A stretch of DNA of 57,051 nucleotides from Candidatus Zixiibacteriota bacterium. Its GTDB lineage: Bacteria; Zixibacteria; MSB-5A5; UBA10806; 4484-95. Below, in pieces: positions 35,754-44,779 of the stretch (the stretch's first letter is position 1; the number at the start of each line of letters is the position of its first letter). Position numbers and translations under genes: made by a program. Location: the NCBI GenBank assembly GCA_024231855.1, contig JAAEQD010000286.1:1-57051 (forward strand). Reading direction: 5' to 3'. The notes under the pieces are model-generated. The model searched no databases, had not been told where the DNA came from, and saw nothing but the letters and a program-made list of their open reading frames with translations.

Positions 35754-37706
35754 ATGGCGGTAAACAACAACAATAAATTTGAACCATATATAAAAGCGAA
35801 CCAAACGATCCCCGAAGTGACCATGAAAGCTATCATTCTCGGGGCTTTGTTGTCCGTAATATTCGGTGTCGCCAACGCTTACCTGGGATTGAAAGTCGGT
35901 ATGACTGTTTCGGCCTCGATCCCGGCGGCGGTTATCTCTATGGCGCTGCTTAGAAGCCTCTTCAAAAAAGTCACGGTTCTGGAAAATAACATAGTACAGA
36001 CAGTCGGTTCGGCCGGGGAATCATTGGCCGCCGGTATTATTTTCACGGTCCCGGCATTTTTTATCTGGAACGCGCAAGGTTTCGAATACCAAATATCGCA
36101 ATGGCAGATAATAGGCTTATCATTATTAGGCGGCTCGCTGGGAATTTTGCTGATGATCCCATTACGAAAGTACCTGGTCGAACGCGAACACGGCAAGCTG
36201 GCATTTCCCGAAGGCACCGCCTGTTCGGAGATAATAGTCGCCGGCGATGAAGGCGGCTCCAAAGCCAAGCAGGTATTCATTGGTATTGGTCTCGGGGCGG
36301 CATATAAAATCATGATGAATATGGCTCGCCTCTGGCCGGAAATCCCGAACATCAATCTGTTCTGGGGCAATAATAATGATAAGGGTTTGCCGGGAGCCAA
36401 TATTGGTATGGATGCCACACCCTCATTGTTGGGCGTAGGCTATATTATAGGTCCCAAGATCGCCGCCCTGATGTTCGGCGGCGCAGTATTGGGATATATA
36501 GGTATAGCCCCGCTTCTGGCATATATAGGTCAGCAAGCCCCCGGGATGGTAATAGCGCCGGCGACACTTCCACTGGGCGACCTCGATCCCGGACAGCTTC
36601 GTAATTTCTATATTAAATATCTCGGAGTTGGCGCGGTCGCGCTGGGCGGATTCGTTTCATTAATGAAATCGATACCCGTTATAGTTCATTCTTTCTCAGC
36701 CGGCTTTTCACAACTTATGGGTAAGCAAGTTGTCGATCCGGACAAACTTCCCCGCACCGATCGCGATCTGCCATTAAGCACGGTACTTATCGGTTCATTG
36801 ATTGTTATTGTTCTTATATGGCTATTCCCCGGAACGGAGCTGCACATACTGGGCGCGGCCATGGCGGTCGTTTTCGGATTTTTCTTCGTTGTCGTTGCCG
36901 CCCGAATCGTCGGAATAGTCGGATCGTCATCATCCCCCGTTTCGGGCATGACAATAGCCACATTACTGGTAACTTGCCTGATCCTACTCGCGTTCGGCGT
37001 TAAGGGCTCCAGCGGTATGATTACGGCGATGTCCGTTGGCACTGTCGTATGTATCGCGGTTTGCATGTCCGGCGATATAGCTCAGGATTTAAAAACAGGC
37101 TACCTTCTCGGAGCGACTCCCAGGAAACAACAGCTAACGGAATTCATCGGTCTTCTCTTTCCGGCGTTAGCTATGGGAGCGACAATATTTTTGTTAAATG
37201 ATGCTTTCGGTTTTGTCAGGGATGCCACTCATCCGGAACCGCTGCTCGCGCCCCAGGCTAATGTAATGGCCACCGTAGTTCAGGGAGTGATGCAAGGCGA
37301 TTTGCCCTGGATTCCGATAATCTGCGGAGCGATGATTGCCGCCTCTATCGAATTAGTCGGCATAAGTTCATTGCCATTCGCGATCGGGCTTTATCTACCG
37401 ATAGATCTCTCAACCCCGATTATGGCAGGCGGATTACTGGCTCTGTTCTTACGTAAAAACGTGCAAGATAAAAATGACTATAAGCGCAAGCAGGAAAATG
37501 GTATTTTGTTCGGTTCCGGGTTGGTAGCCGGGGACGCTCTAATCGGAGTGGGAATCGCCGGCCTGGTGGCGGGAATCACCAGTTACCGAGCATTTTACGA
37601 AGCCCATGAAGGATTGTCATTGTCGGGCAATTTTGGGCCCTGGCTGTCGATAATTTGTTTCAGCGCTTTAATCCTGTTTTATTGGTGGAGAGTTAAAAGA
37701 TCGTAA
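35754..37706 (+). CDS. OPT-family oligopeptide transporter
   Basis: An inner-membrane carrier of the oligopeptide transporter (OPT) family, which imports small peptides or metal-peptide complexes with protons. About 650 residues with some 14 hydrophobic segments. Family blocks include ILGALLSVIFGVANAYLGLK, GMTVSASIPAAVISMALLR, NNIVQTVGSAGESLAAGIIF, LAFPEGTACSEIIVAGDEGG and SGDIAQDLKTGYLLGATPRK. A TTG five codons upstream is in frame, but GGAGG sits four bases before the chosen ATG. It is followed after 15 bases by an aminopeptidase, which supports peptide import as its job; iron-chelate import is an alternative for this subfamily. Confidence 0.94.
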   Translation: MAVNNNNKFEPYIKANQTIPEVTMKAIILGALLSVIFGVANAYLGLKVGMTVSASIPAAVISMALLRSLFKKVTVLENNIVQTVGSAGESLAAGIIFTVPAFFIWNAQGFEYQISQWQIIGLSLLGGSLGILLMIPLRKYLVEREHGKLAFPEGTACSEIIVAGDEGGSKAKQVFIGIGLGAAYKIMMNMARLWPEIPNINLFWGNNNDKGLPGANIGMDATPSLLGVGYIIGPKIAALMFGGAVLGYIGIAPLLAYIGQQAPGMVIAPATLPLGDLDPGQLRNFYIKYLGVGAVALGGFVSLMKSIPVIVHSFSAGFSQLMGKQVVDPDKLPRTDRDLPLSTVLIGSLIVIVLIWLFPGTELHILGAAMAVVFGFFFVVVAARIVGIVGSSSSPVSGMTIATLLVTCLILLAFGVKGSSGMITAMSVGTVVCIAVCMSGDIAQDLKTGYLLGATPRKQQLTEFIGLLFPALAMGATIFLLNDAFGFVRDATHPEPLLAPQANVMATVVQGVMQGDLPWIPIICGAMIAASIELVGISSLPFAIGLYLPIDLSTPIMAGGLLALFLRKNVQDKNDYKRKQENGILFGSGLVAGDALIGVGIAGLVAGITSYRAFYEAHEGLSLSGNFGPWLSIICFSALILFYWWRVKRS

Positions 37707-37721
37707 TCGGGAGTAAATAGT

Positions 37722-38675
37722 ATGCCGGCCCGCAAGTACATTAAACCAGCGCAGACATCTATGAAGTGTTTGGGCTTAAAACAAACCGAAAAGCTTCTGA
37801 TAATAACCGATCAGAACATGCTCTCGATTGCATGGTCTTTGTTCGATGCCGCCCTGGAAATCGGCGCGAATGTTCAACTCATTCGTATCCCGGTGGCAGA
37901 TTCCCATGGCAGCGAACCTCCGGAACCGTTGCCCGAATTTATGCTCAAATTCGACGCCGTTATCGCCCCGACGACTAAATCGATGTCACATACCGATGCC
38001 CGTCGTGCCGCCACTAAAGCGGGCGTAAGAATCGCCACGATGCCGGGTATTCTCGAAGAAACCTTCATCAGAGCGATGGCTGCCGATTACGAAATAATCG
38101 CGGCCCGCGGAAAAGCTTTGGCCAAACACATGAAACTTACCAAGCTTATCAAGGTCACCTCGCCATCAGGTACCGATATTGAATTTACCAAAAACGACAG
38201 AAAAATCCTGGTCGATACGGGGCTTGTTCATTCTCCGGGGAATTTCTGTAATTTGCCCGCCGGCGAAGTGTTCATTGCCCCAAACGAAGGCTCCGGTAAC
38301 GGCATAATCGCCGTGGATGGTTCTATGGCCGGGATTGGACTGGTTAAGAGTCCGCTATTTATCACAATCGAAAAAGGCTATGCCGCAAAGTTCAAGGGCT
38401 ATAAAGCCCAGGAGCTTGAACAACTGCTCCAACCGTTTGGCAAGGATGCCAGAAACCTCGCCGAATTCGGGATCGGCACTAATGACAAGGCGCGGCTATG
38501 TGGTTCGCCGCTTGAGGATGAGAAGGTAATTGGCACTATACATCTGGCGCTTGGCGATAATCAATCGATGGGCGGCAATGTGGCCGTGTCATCTCATCTT
38601 GATGGCATCATCAAGCGGCCCTCGGTCTGGTTCGATGACAGATTGGTGATGAGAGATGGGGAATTCATAGTCTGA
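37722..38675 (+). CDS. M29-like cytoplasmic aminopeptidase
   Basis: A 317-residue protein without a signal peptide, like the M29 (thermophilic aminopeptidase T/S) family and its shorter relatives. Metal-site candidates are the Glu in NLPAGEVFIAP, the Glu and His in LEDEKVIGTIHLALGD and the His/Asp in SSHLDGII. EFGIGTNDKARLCG is also a family block. It is shorter than classic AmpT (about 410 residues), as for several uncharacterised M29 members. GGGAG precedes the ATG. It is co-transcribed with the peptide transporter and probably trims imported peptides. Confidence 0.87.
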   Translation: MPARKYIKPAQTSMKCLGLKQTEKLLIITDQNMLSIAWSLFDAALEIGANVQLIRIPVADSHGSEPPEPLPEFMLKFDAVIAPTTKSMSHTDARRAATKAGVRIATMPGILEETFIRAMAADYEIIAARGKALAKHMKLTKLIKVTSPSGTDIEFTKNDRKILVDTGLVHSPGNFCNLPAGEVFIAPNEGSGNGIIAVDGSMAGIGLVKSPLFITIEKGYAAKFKGYKAQELEQLLQPFGKDARNLAEFGIGTNDKARLCGSPLEDEKVIGTIHLALGDNQSMGGNVAVSSHLDGIIKRPSVWFDDRLVMRDGEFIV

Positions 38676-38718
38676 TATAATCTGGTATCAAGCCTTTTTC
38701 AGGTGATTAAATCAAATA

Positions 38719-38745
38719 AAAAACCCCGGCTAAACCGGGGTTTTT
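38719..38745. terminator. Bidirectional terminator between the aminopeptidase and pilQ
   Basis: AAAAA-CCCCGG, 5-base loop, CCGGGG-TTTTT: a strong GC stem with A and T tracts on either side, serving the converging OPT/aminopeptidase and pil operons. Confidence 0.92.
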
Positions 38746-38765
38746 AAATTTATTATATTTGCTTT

Positions 38766-40121
38766 CTAGAATCCGGCTATTTCCTCTTGAATGATTGTCG
38801 GAGTTACAAAAATCACCAGGTCGTTATTCTGGACCTGTTTCTTATCATAGCTGAATAAATAGCCCAGTAGCGGGATATCTTTCAAAACCGGAATACCAAC
38901 TCGAAGTGTAATCTCCTCCTGCTTGGTCAGGCCGGCGATTACGGTTGTTTGTCCGTTATCTACTACCACATTCGTTTCGGCGTTTTGGGTATTAATTATC
39001 ACGCCGTTCGGGTCAAACTGGTACGAACTGCGCTCGGGCTTGAGGTTCATTAGTATTCTGTTTTCGGATGTCACGTGAGGAGTGACACGAAGCTGTATGC
39101 CGACATCGTAAAACGTAATAACGGTGTTGCCGGATGGGTCGAACTGCTTGATCGGGATTTTCTGGCCCATCTGAATGAACGCCTCGACATTGTCCACCGT
39201 GGTTACCTCGGGATGGGCGATTACTTTAACTTTGTTGGATGACTCGGCTATCTTCAAAGCGGCGTTTAAGAAATAGTCGCCTTCCAGATCCCTGGACATA
39301 TAGAAATCGCCGATCGCATCGCTGGCCATCTGGCTCGATGAATTCTGTTGATAGTTTCCATCAGGCCAATAATCGGTAACTTGCGGCGTGGCTTCTGGAT
39401 CACCAAGTGGATCGAACCATGACGTACCGGTTCCACTCAACAATTGCCAGTCTACTCCGATTTCCCGCAGGGTGCGGCTTTCGATTTCCAGCAGTTGAGC
39501 CGATATTTTAATCTGCCTGGTTTCCTTATCGAGAATCGTGATTAGTTCTTCGATTCGATCCAAGTTGCCCGGTAAATCGCGCAATATAAGCGAGTTAGTC
39601 CTCTCGTCGACGGCCACGCTGCCTCGAGGCGATAGAAGGCCGGCGACCGCTTTTGAAATCTCGCTGGCCACATTATATTTGACACCCGCGATACGAGTCC
39701 TCAGATTTTTCAATGTCGCTTGCTCGGCATTGTATTGCTCCAGGGCGCGCTTTTCAGCATAATAATCCTCGGCCTTAACAACCCGAATATAATTATTCTC
39801 TTCCACGCCGACCAGGCCATATGTCTCAAGTATTATATCCAGGGCCTGGCGCCAGGTAACACTGCTTAATACCATCGTAATCTCGGCATCCACCTGCGGC
39901 GCCACGACAATATTAATATCGCTATAGGCGGACAGATACATCATGACCGAACGAATATCGGCATTGGTTAAGGATAATGATTTAATTACACGCGGTTGTT
40001 CGACTATCGTTTCATCGACAACATCGGGCACCTGGCTGAGAAGTACGCTTCCCCCCGATAAAACAAGAACTGCCATGATAATGGCGGAAAAGATTATTGT
40101 GAGCATCTTGATATTTTTCAT
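38766..40121 (-). CDS. pilQ: Type IV pilus secretin PilQ, short form without AMIN domains
   Basis: The outer-membrane pore for the pilus. The 451 residues have a signal-like N-terminal helix, an STN/N0 domain (ISLSLTNADIRSVMMYLSAY-like), an N1 domain (YNVASEISKAVAGLLSPRGS, VDERTNSLILRDLPGNLDRI), and the secretin barrel (VKVIAHPEVTTVDNVEAFIQ, VGIPVLKDIPLLGYLF, NNDLVIFVTPTII). The AMIN domains usual at the PilQ N-terminus are missing; one is instead found on the neighbouring PilP-like protein. The last gene of the pilMNOPQ operon. Confidence 0.95.
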   Translation of the reverse strand: MKNIKMLTIIFSAIIMAVLVLSGGSVLLSQVPDVVDETIVEQPRVIKSLSLTNADIRSVMMYLSAYSDINIVVAPQVDAEITMVLSSVTWRQALDIILETYGLVGVEENNYIRVVKAEDYYAEKRALEQYNAEQATLKNLRTRIAGVKYNVASEISKAVAGLLSPRGSVAVDERTNSLILRDLPGNLDRIEELITILDKETRQIKISAQLLEIESRTLREIGVDWQLLSGTGTSWFDPLGDPEATPQVTDYWPDGNYQQNSSSQMASDAIGDFYMSRDLEGDYFLNAALKIAESSNKVKVIAHPEVTTVDNVEAFIQMGQKIPIKQFDPSGNTVITFYDVGIQLRVTPHVTSENRILMNLKPERSSYQFDPNGVIINTQNAETNVVVDNGQTTVIAGLTKQEEITLRVGIPVLKDIPLLGYLFSYDKKQVQNNDLVIFVTPTIIQEEIAGF

Positions 40122-40134
40122 TTCTCGGATCTCC

Positions 40135-40989
40135 TTACTTTAACTCCGGAACTCGCAATACCAGAGCGACTGTTCTTGTCCAGCCGTATTCCGTTACCTG
40201 GAAAATTGCTTTATCTTTACGAATCGATACCAAGTATCCATTCTTTACTCTATCATTCGGTTTGAGAATAAATCCATTGCCTTCAGCATCCTCGAATAAA
40301 GCCTTATCGCCGGTCTCATCGTCGAAAACACCTACCAGTATCAGATTTTCAATAGCCGGTACTTCGCCGGAAGCCAGATTGGTTCCGCCCTGACCGGCCA
40401 AAGCTTTAAATGGATCGCGCTGAGTGCCTGCCTTGTACTTCACAACCTTGCGTTTTGGGAATGAATCGATATTAACCCTCGGCTTAGCTTTCCTGGCCGG
40501 TTTATCCTTCTTTATTTTCGGCGGAGCGCTTCGTTTCTGAGCTTGCTGAGGTATCACGGTTTTTAAGGCCTGCTTGGCCGTCCATGGTTGAAAAGCCTGC
40601 TCGCCGGCGGTTGCCGGTATGATTATTTTCAAACCCATCGGCGTCGTCTCGGCCCGATAGCCAATAGGACGATTAATATCGAGAACTACGCGGGTAATGA
40701 GATCCGGTGTCACCTGGAACTGGCTTGTTCTGATTCTCTCGATCGATTTGAGAGGTAAGCCAAGAAATTTCTTTTTCGGCCAATTATTTATCGTACCGTT
40801 AAGGTCGACGACAATTTTCTCAGGAGCTTCCTTAATCATGAAATGATCAAACGTACATGGTTTGGAAGTCGATATCTCGATATAAACCGAATCCGCCTGT
40901 TGAGTAATAGCGATGTTGTTCAATTCGATATTAGCCAGACCTATACCGTATAAAAGAAGAATAATGGCCAAACTCTTTAAAATTCTCAT
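40135..40989 (-). CDS. pilP: AMIN-PilP fusion protein of the pilus alignment complex
   Basis: A 284-residue exported protein with two parts. After a signal peptide (1-19) comes an AMIN domain (about 20-130; IEISTSKPCTFDHFMIKEAP, EKIVVDLNGTINNWP, RTSQFQVTPDLITRVVLDIN), which normally binds peptidoglycan. A basic linker (KRSAPPKIKKDKPARKAKPR) leads to a PilP-like C-terminal domain (RDPFKALAG, LILVGVFDDETGDKALFEDA, GFILKPNDRVKNGYLVSIRK). It overlaps pilO by four bases. The domain shift from PilQ to PilP suggests the wall anchor has moved to the inner-membrane side of the complex. Confidence 0.9.
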   Translation of the reverse strand: MRILKSLAIILLLYGIGLANIELNNIAITQQADSVYIEISTSKPCTFDHFMIKEAPEKIVVDLNGTINNWPKKKFLGLPLKSIERIRTSQFQVTPDLITRVVLDINRPIGYRAETTPMGLKIIIPATAGEQAFQPWTAKQALKTVIPQQAQKRSAPPKIKKDKPARKAKPRVNIDSFPKRKVVKYKAGTQRDPFKALAGQGGTNLASGEVPAIENLILVGVFDDETGDKALFEDAEGNGFILKPNDRVKNGYLVSIRKDKAIFQVTEYGWTRTVALVLRVPELK

Positions 40990-41588
40990 TGCGTTTGACC
41001 TCCTTGGATAGCGTTTCCTGAATTAAATGTAGTCAATTTAAAGGTCGCGGAAACGGTTAAATTCTCTCGTTTTTGGGCGCTGACCGCCATCAGTTCCGAC
41101 ATTCCCTCTTTGGATTTTAACTCAATATCGGATATCCTGACTATGAATGGGAAATTAACGACTTTGGCGAACAGGTTTCCCAAGCCATGATAAGTCGCTT
41201 CAGCCTCGACTATATAATCATTGGCCGAATAGAATTCCTTTGGCATAGGCGCTTGAGGCGTTATGCCAATGATAGTCGAATTGGTTTGTTGGGCGGCAAT
41301 GTGTAATTGAGCTAAAAATGCCTCATCTTGTTTCTTCTCAGGAAGCCAGAGCTTCACATTTTCAAATCTCGCGTTTTGCATGGCGACTTCCTCTTGAAGC
41401 GCATCCAGGCTTGCGGCCTCCTGTTTGACAGCATGAAGTTCTTCCCTTAACTTGGAATAGGTAGCCTTGTCAACAGTTAACTGTTGATCGTACGGGGTAT
41501 AAAACTTCGTGTGCCAAAGATATATCAGGACTATAAAGCCAAAAACGACTAAAATTAAGATTTGATTTTTTGGGTCCTTGAAATCCAT
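40986..41588 (-). CDS. pilO: Type IV pilus alignment protein PilO
   Basis: An inner-membrane protein that pairs with PilN. The 200 residues have one N-terminal membrane helix (NQILILVVFGFIVLIYLW), a coiled-coil (about 35-75), and a ferredoxin-like periplasmic domain (YIVEAEATYHGLGNLFAKVV and FPFIVRISDIELKS). Position between pilN and pilP confirms the call. It lies 42 bases after pilN. Confidence 0.92.
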   Translation of the reverse strand: MDFKDPKNQILILVVFGFIVLIYLWHTKFYTPYDQQLTVDKATYSKLREELHAVKQEAASLDALQEEVAMQNARFENVKLWLPEKKQDEAFLAQLHIAAQQTNSTIIGITPQAPMPKEFYSANDYIVEAEATYHGLGNLFAKVVNFPFIVRISDIELKSKEGMSELMAVSAQKRENLTVSATFKLTTFNSGNAIQGGQTQ

Positions 41589-41630
41589 ACATCCCCTCCC
41601 AAAGGATTTTAAGACCAGGACAGATTTTTA

Positions 41631-42296
41631 TTAAAATTCAGACCCGGTGGCCAATTTATTGGCAACTAATTTCTTTTCTGACTGAATAATCTCGTTCGTG
41701 CCCAAAGTAAGGCTACAGCTAATTTTGAAGCCGTATGCTTCATAGGCAACGGTATTTATCGCGGCCTGTTCTTCCTCAAGCGTAACCGAAACGAGATCAA
41801 TGTTATCTAAATATGGTGATTTCTTTAACCTGATTAAAAACGTCGCCAGGCTATTTATCGAAAATGACTTGCCCTCAATAGTAGTCGATGAAACAACAGC
41901 TCCTTGCGTTGGATCACCAACAGGCAATTGACTGAAACCGGTAAGCCACAAGTAATCGGTTATGCGCGACCCGAGATCGCCTATTACATTGACCCAGGCA
42001 TCCCGACCACGATCAAGCTCTTCGATTGTACCCATGCGGGTTAAAATCAGGTTTTTTTGCTGTTTTAACTCATTGACCAGGCTAATCTGAGCATTAAACT
42101 CCTGAGCCTCCGACTTGGCCAACTCGATTTTATCCTCCAGATCATTAAGAGGTATAATCTGGAAAAAGAATGTGTACGCCGCCAACAGTACCAAAACAGC
42201 CGCACCACCGGCAATAACATACATCGTGTTCTTATCCAGCGCGATGCTGAATCTTTTTTTCTGATACTCTTTAGGTAGTAAATTTATTTTTATCAT
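41631..42296 (-). CDS. pilN: Type IV pilus alignment protein PilN
   Basis: An inner-membrane protein whose cytoplasmic tail binds PilM. It begins MIKINLLPKEYQKKRF, the conserved INLLP motif that docks into PilM, then a membrane helix (TMYVIAGGAAVLVLLAAYTF), a coiled-coil and a periplasmic ferredoxin-like domain. 221 residues. It overlaps pilM by four bases. Confidence 0.95.
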   Translation of the reverse strand: MIKINLLPKEYQKKRFSIALDKNTMYVIAGGAAVLVLLAAYTFFFQIIPLNDLEDKIELAKSEAQEFNAQISLVNELKQQKNLILTRMGTIEELDRGRDAWVNVIGDLGSRITDYLWLTGFSQLPVGDPTQGAVVSSTTIEGKSFSINSLATFLIRLKKSPYLDNIDLVSVTLEEEQAAINTVAYEAYGFKISCSLTLGTNEIIQSEKKLVANKLATGSEF

Positions 42297-43345
42297 TTAA
42301 GACTCCTGGCCGCTAATCCAACCGGCACCGCCAGCAACGGAGCTACTTTTTCGGGTTGGAATTCGACAAACATGTCAGGATCATATTCGATATTTCTCAA
42401 TGGATTGCAAATCTCGATCGGGATCGATAATTTGGCTTGCAGAAGCTCGGGCAAGAATGGAATCAAGGCGCCGCCGCCAGAAAGTACAACCCAATCTACC
42501 CTGTCGACTCCCGAGGAACTCTTAAAATACGAAATAGCAACTTCCAAACCAGCGATCAATTCCTCGGAGGCGGTTACGATTGTCGCTTTAAACATATCGT
42601 GGTCGATGGAACTATCCATCTCGCCTCTCAAAGTTTTGGCGGTTAATTCCTGGTTCAGTCGAAATTCTTTCGATATAGCATCGAATATAAGCCTCGTTCC
42701 GTTCGAGACATCTCTGGTGGAATGATATAATCCATCTTTGATGAAGGTCATATTGGTAACATCGAAACCCAGATCGACTAAAGCTGTTACCCGGCTCGGA
42801 TCGACATCATAATTTACGGTATAGGCATTCAAGATCGCGAAAGCATCGGTGTCCACCACGATCGGCTTCAAACCGGCATCAATTATCATATCAAGATAAT
42901 TTTTCAAAAATTCGTTTCTGGCGGCTACCAGTAATACTTCCATCTTGTTCGTTTCAGGATCATCCCTGATGATATGATAATCCAGGGTCACATCTTCCAC
43001 ATCAAAGGGAGCTCGTTGCTCGGCTTCAAATAGAATCGCCTGCTCGGCCTCGGCCCCCGACTTTCTATCCATCACAATCTTATCGGTGATAACCCCATGC
43101 CCGGAAATCGAAACCACGACATCTCTCATCTTCGGGTCAGTCTGATCAACAAGACTCTGAATATCGAAAATGACAGCATCCCGATCTTTAAACTCCTCAT
43201 CGGATATTACTCCTAAAGGAAGCTCCTTAATCGCCAAAGCTTTTAGTGTGTAACTGTTACCCTTTTTTCTAAGCTTCACCAACTTGATAGAATTCGCTCC
43301 AATATCAAGTCCGATTGCAAGTTTGGTTTTTTTACCTAAGGCCAT
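42293..43345 (-). CDS. pilM: Type IV pilus assembly ATPase-like protein PilM
   Basis: An actin-like (FtsA-fold) cytoplasmic protein that binds PilN. The 350 residues carry nucleotide-site motifs GLDIGANSIKLVKLRKKG, TALVDLGFDVTNMTFIKDG and WVVLSGGGALIPFLPELLQA. It is the first gene of pilMNOPQ and has a strong sigma-70 promoter. Confidence 0.97.
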   Translation of the reverse strand: MALGKKTKLAIGLDIGANSIKLVKLRKKGNSYTLKALAIKELPLGVISDEEFKDRDAVIFDIQSLVDQTDPKMRDVVVSISGHGVITDKIVMDRKSGAEAEQAILFEAEQRAPFDVEDVTLDYHIIRDDPETNKMEVLLVAARNEFLKNYLDMIIDAGLKPIVVDTDAFAILNAYTVNYDVDPSRVTALVDLGFDVTNMTFIKDGLYHSTRDVSNGTRLIFDAISKEFRLNQELTAKTLRGEMDSSIDHDMFKATIVTASEELIAGLEVAISYFKSSSGVDRVDWVVLSGGGALIPFLPELLQAKLSIPIEICNPLRNIEYDPDMFVEFQPEKVAPLLAVPVGLAARSLK

Positions 43346-43389
43346 AAGCGCCTCTTTTTTTGTTACTGTTAATAATCACTCTTGCGACA

Positions 43390-43418
43390 ATTCTAGCAAA
43401 ACCATAATCAAGTGTCAA
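43390..43418 (-). promoter_or_regulatory. Strong sigma-70-type promoter of pilMNOPQ
   Basis: TTGACA, exactly 17 bases, TAGAAT on the minus strand; the start would lie near 43383, about 38 bases before pilM. Closest to consensus of the housekeeping promoters seen here. Confidence 0.82.
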
Positions 43419-43604
43419 GTAAAATTTATTCATCTCCGCATACCACCTTCAAACTTATTATCGTCTATCTGTTTAGAAAGTTAACAGCCTGGATAAAAAA
43501 AAATAAATATACGCTTTACAGAAAACCGTGTAACAAACACATCATAATAGAAAAAGCAGTGGTGGGGCGATAAATGGCTTGTTTTTGGCTATCGAGCCAA
43601 TACT

Positions 43605-43638
43605 GCTCGGATATATTAAGGGCCAAATATATCCGAGC
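43605..43638. repeat. Perfect 13-bp inverted repeat downstream of the fimT-like gene
   Basis: GCTCGGATATATT, 8-base loop AAGGGCCA, AATATATCCGAGC, 22 bases past the prepilin gene stop. There is no U-tract on either side, so it may be a factor-dependent terminator, an mRNA 3' stabiliser or a protein-binding site. Apart from this and the pilM promoter, the 315-base gap holds nothing I recognise. Confidence 0.7.
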
Positions 43639-43660
43639 TAGGCTTATAAATCGATCATTC

Positions 43661-44152
43661 TCAGTCTAGCCTTATCCTGCCGGTTGAGGCCAAGACTGTA
43701 ATCGCGTACTCATAATCTGACTCAGTATCATGAAGCTCAATTGTTCCTGAGGTGGACGCCGAACCGTTGGGGAAGAAAACAACGGCATCATTTGATAACG
43801 TACAATTCGCATAAAATACATTACATTCGGTCTCAATCAGGTCCTCAACCAACGAATCAGCGCCTGACTCATATGTAGCGAGTTGAGGACTGTTAGTATC
43901 CTTAAAGAATGCGGTTTCGCCATTTGATGTGTTAAAATATACTCCATATTGGCTGTTTTCCGCTATGGCCCGGCTTCTGGCTTGTCTTAAATAATTTACC
44001 TTCTCCCGAGCTTCGGCCTTTAATTTCATCCTGGGGATCCAGTTTGAAAAACCAGGTCCGGCCATGGCCGCCAAAATGCCGATCACCACAACTCCGATCA
44101 TCATTTCGATCATGGTAAATCCGGCTATCTTTTTCATCTTGTTCTTTTTCAT
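43661..44152 (-). CDS. Type IV prepilin-like protein, FimT/GspH family
   Basis: A 163-residue minor pilin or pseudopilin. The prepilin peptidase site is clear: a basic leader MKKNKMKKIAG followed by FTMIEMMIGVVVIGILAAMA, with Phe+1 and Glu+5. The C-terminal GspH-like part (RQARSRAIAENSQYGVYF, VVFFPNGSASTSGTIEL, ITVLASTGRIRLD) fits the FimT/GspH family. GGGGAATAAT precedes the ATG. It probably forms part of the pilus tip or priming complex with the upstream gene. Confidence 0.9.
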   Translation of the reverse strand: MKKNKMKKIAGFTMIEMMIGVVVIGILAAMAGPGFSNWIPRMKLKAEAREKVNYLRQARSRAIAENSQYGVYFNTSNGETAFFKDTNSPQLATYESGADSLVEDLIETECNVFYANCTLSNDAVVFFPNGSASTSGTIELHDTESDYEYAITVLASTGRIRLD

Positions 44153-44235
44153 ATTATTCCCCTAATCACTAAGCTTTAAAATCAATCTAGTAGTTATATT
44201 TGCCTATAATCAGCTTCGTATATATCCAAAGCAGA

Positions 44236-44748
44236 TCAGAAATTCTCCAGCCTAACGGAGGTTGAATAGCTTCTCGAAATAATGCCGTCGGGTGAATGTT
44301 CATCGCCATGGCCAAGTATCAGTTCAACCATCATCATGTTGTGAATCGACATATCCAATCTCAAAGAGGTCGCTCCGTCGACTACCCTTCTTTGGGAACC
44401 ATCGACCGATTCATAAAGCGTGGATTGATCTGATTCTGATTCTACGTAAAACGAAATTTCGACATCATTATGCCAGATCACCAACTTATCGGACTTTTCA
44501 CCCTTAATAATTTCGATTGGCCTTTGATTATCGGTATTGGCATAGCCCGCCAGTTTTAAATGATATCCCAGCCTATCGAAAGCGCTTCTGGCTTGCATTG
44601 ACATCAGGCTCGACAAATCCTCATAATAGATTTGTTGCCCAGCATTCAAATGGACATTCAGGAGCGCGGTTGAAATCACCGAAATCGAAATAAGTGAAAT
44701 TAGCAATTTCACTAGAATATGCCCTCTATTATTTTGAATCTTTTTCAT
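44236..44748 (-). CDS. Atypical prepilin-like protein (PilW-like) lacking Glu+5
   Basis: A 170-residue protein with the architecture of a minor pilin: a short basic leader (MKKIQNNRG), then HILVKLLISLISISVISTAL, and a globular C-terminal part (AFDRLGYHLKLAGYANTDNQ is PilW-like). The residue at +1 is His, not Phe, and +5 is Lys, not Glu. Loss of Glu+5 is known from the tip pseudopilin GspK, so a tip role is an inference. A GTG one codon earlier is also possible. A sigma-54-like site lies almost on top of the start. Confidence 0.75.
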   Translation of the reverse strand: MKKIQNNRGHILVKLLISLISISVISTALLNVHLNAGQQIYYEDLSSLMSMQARSAFDRLGYHLKLAGYANTDNQRPIEIIKGEKSDKLVIWHNDVEISFYVESESDQSTLYESVDGSQRRVVDGATSLRLDMSIHNMMMVELILGHGDEHSPDGIISRSYSTSVRLENF

Positions 44749-44763
44749 CACATGTGGCTATAA

Positions 44764-44779
44764 AGCAATACTAATGCCG
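44764..44779 (-). promoter_or_regulatory. Possible sigma-54 site before the PilW-like gene
   Basis: Minus strand ACGGCATTAGTATTGC has GG-N10-GC spacing. Sigma-54 control is common for pilin genes. The predicted start leaves only about five bases of leader with no ribosome site, so confidence is limited. Confidence 0.4.

Noticed and set aside
38766..40121. Type II/III secretion secretin instead of PilQ
   Set aside because: The fixed pilM-N-O-P order upstream makes a type IV pilus secretin far more likely.
43585..43600. TTGGCT/AGCCAA small stem next to the 13-bp repeat as a terminator
   Set aside because: On the transcribed minus strand it is followed by A residues, not T, so it cannot act as an intrinsic terminator for the pilin genes.
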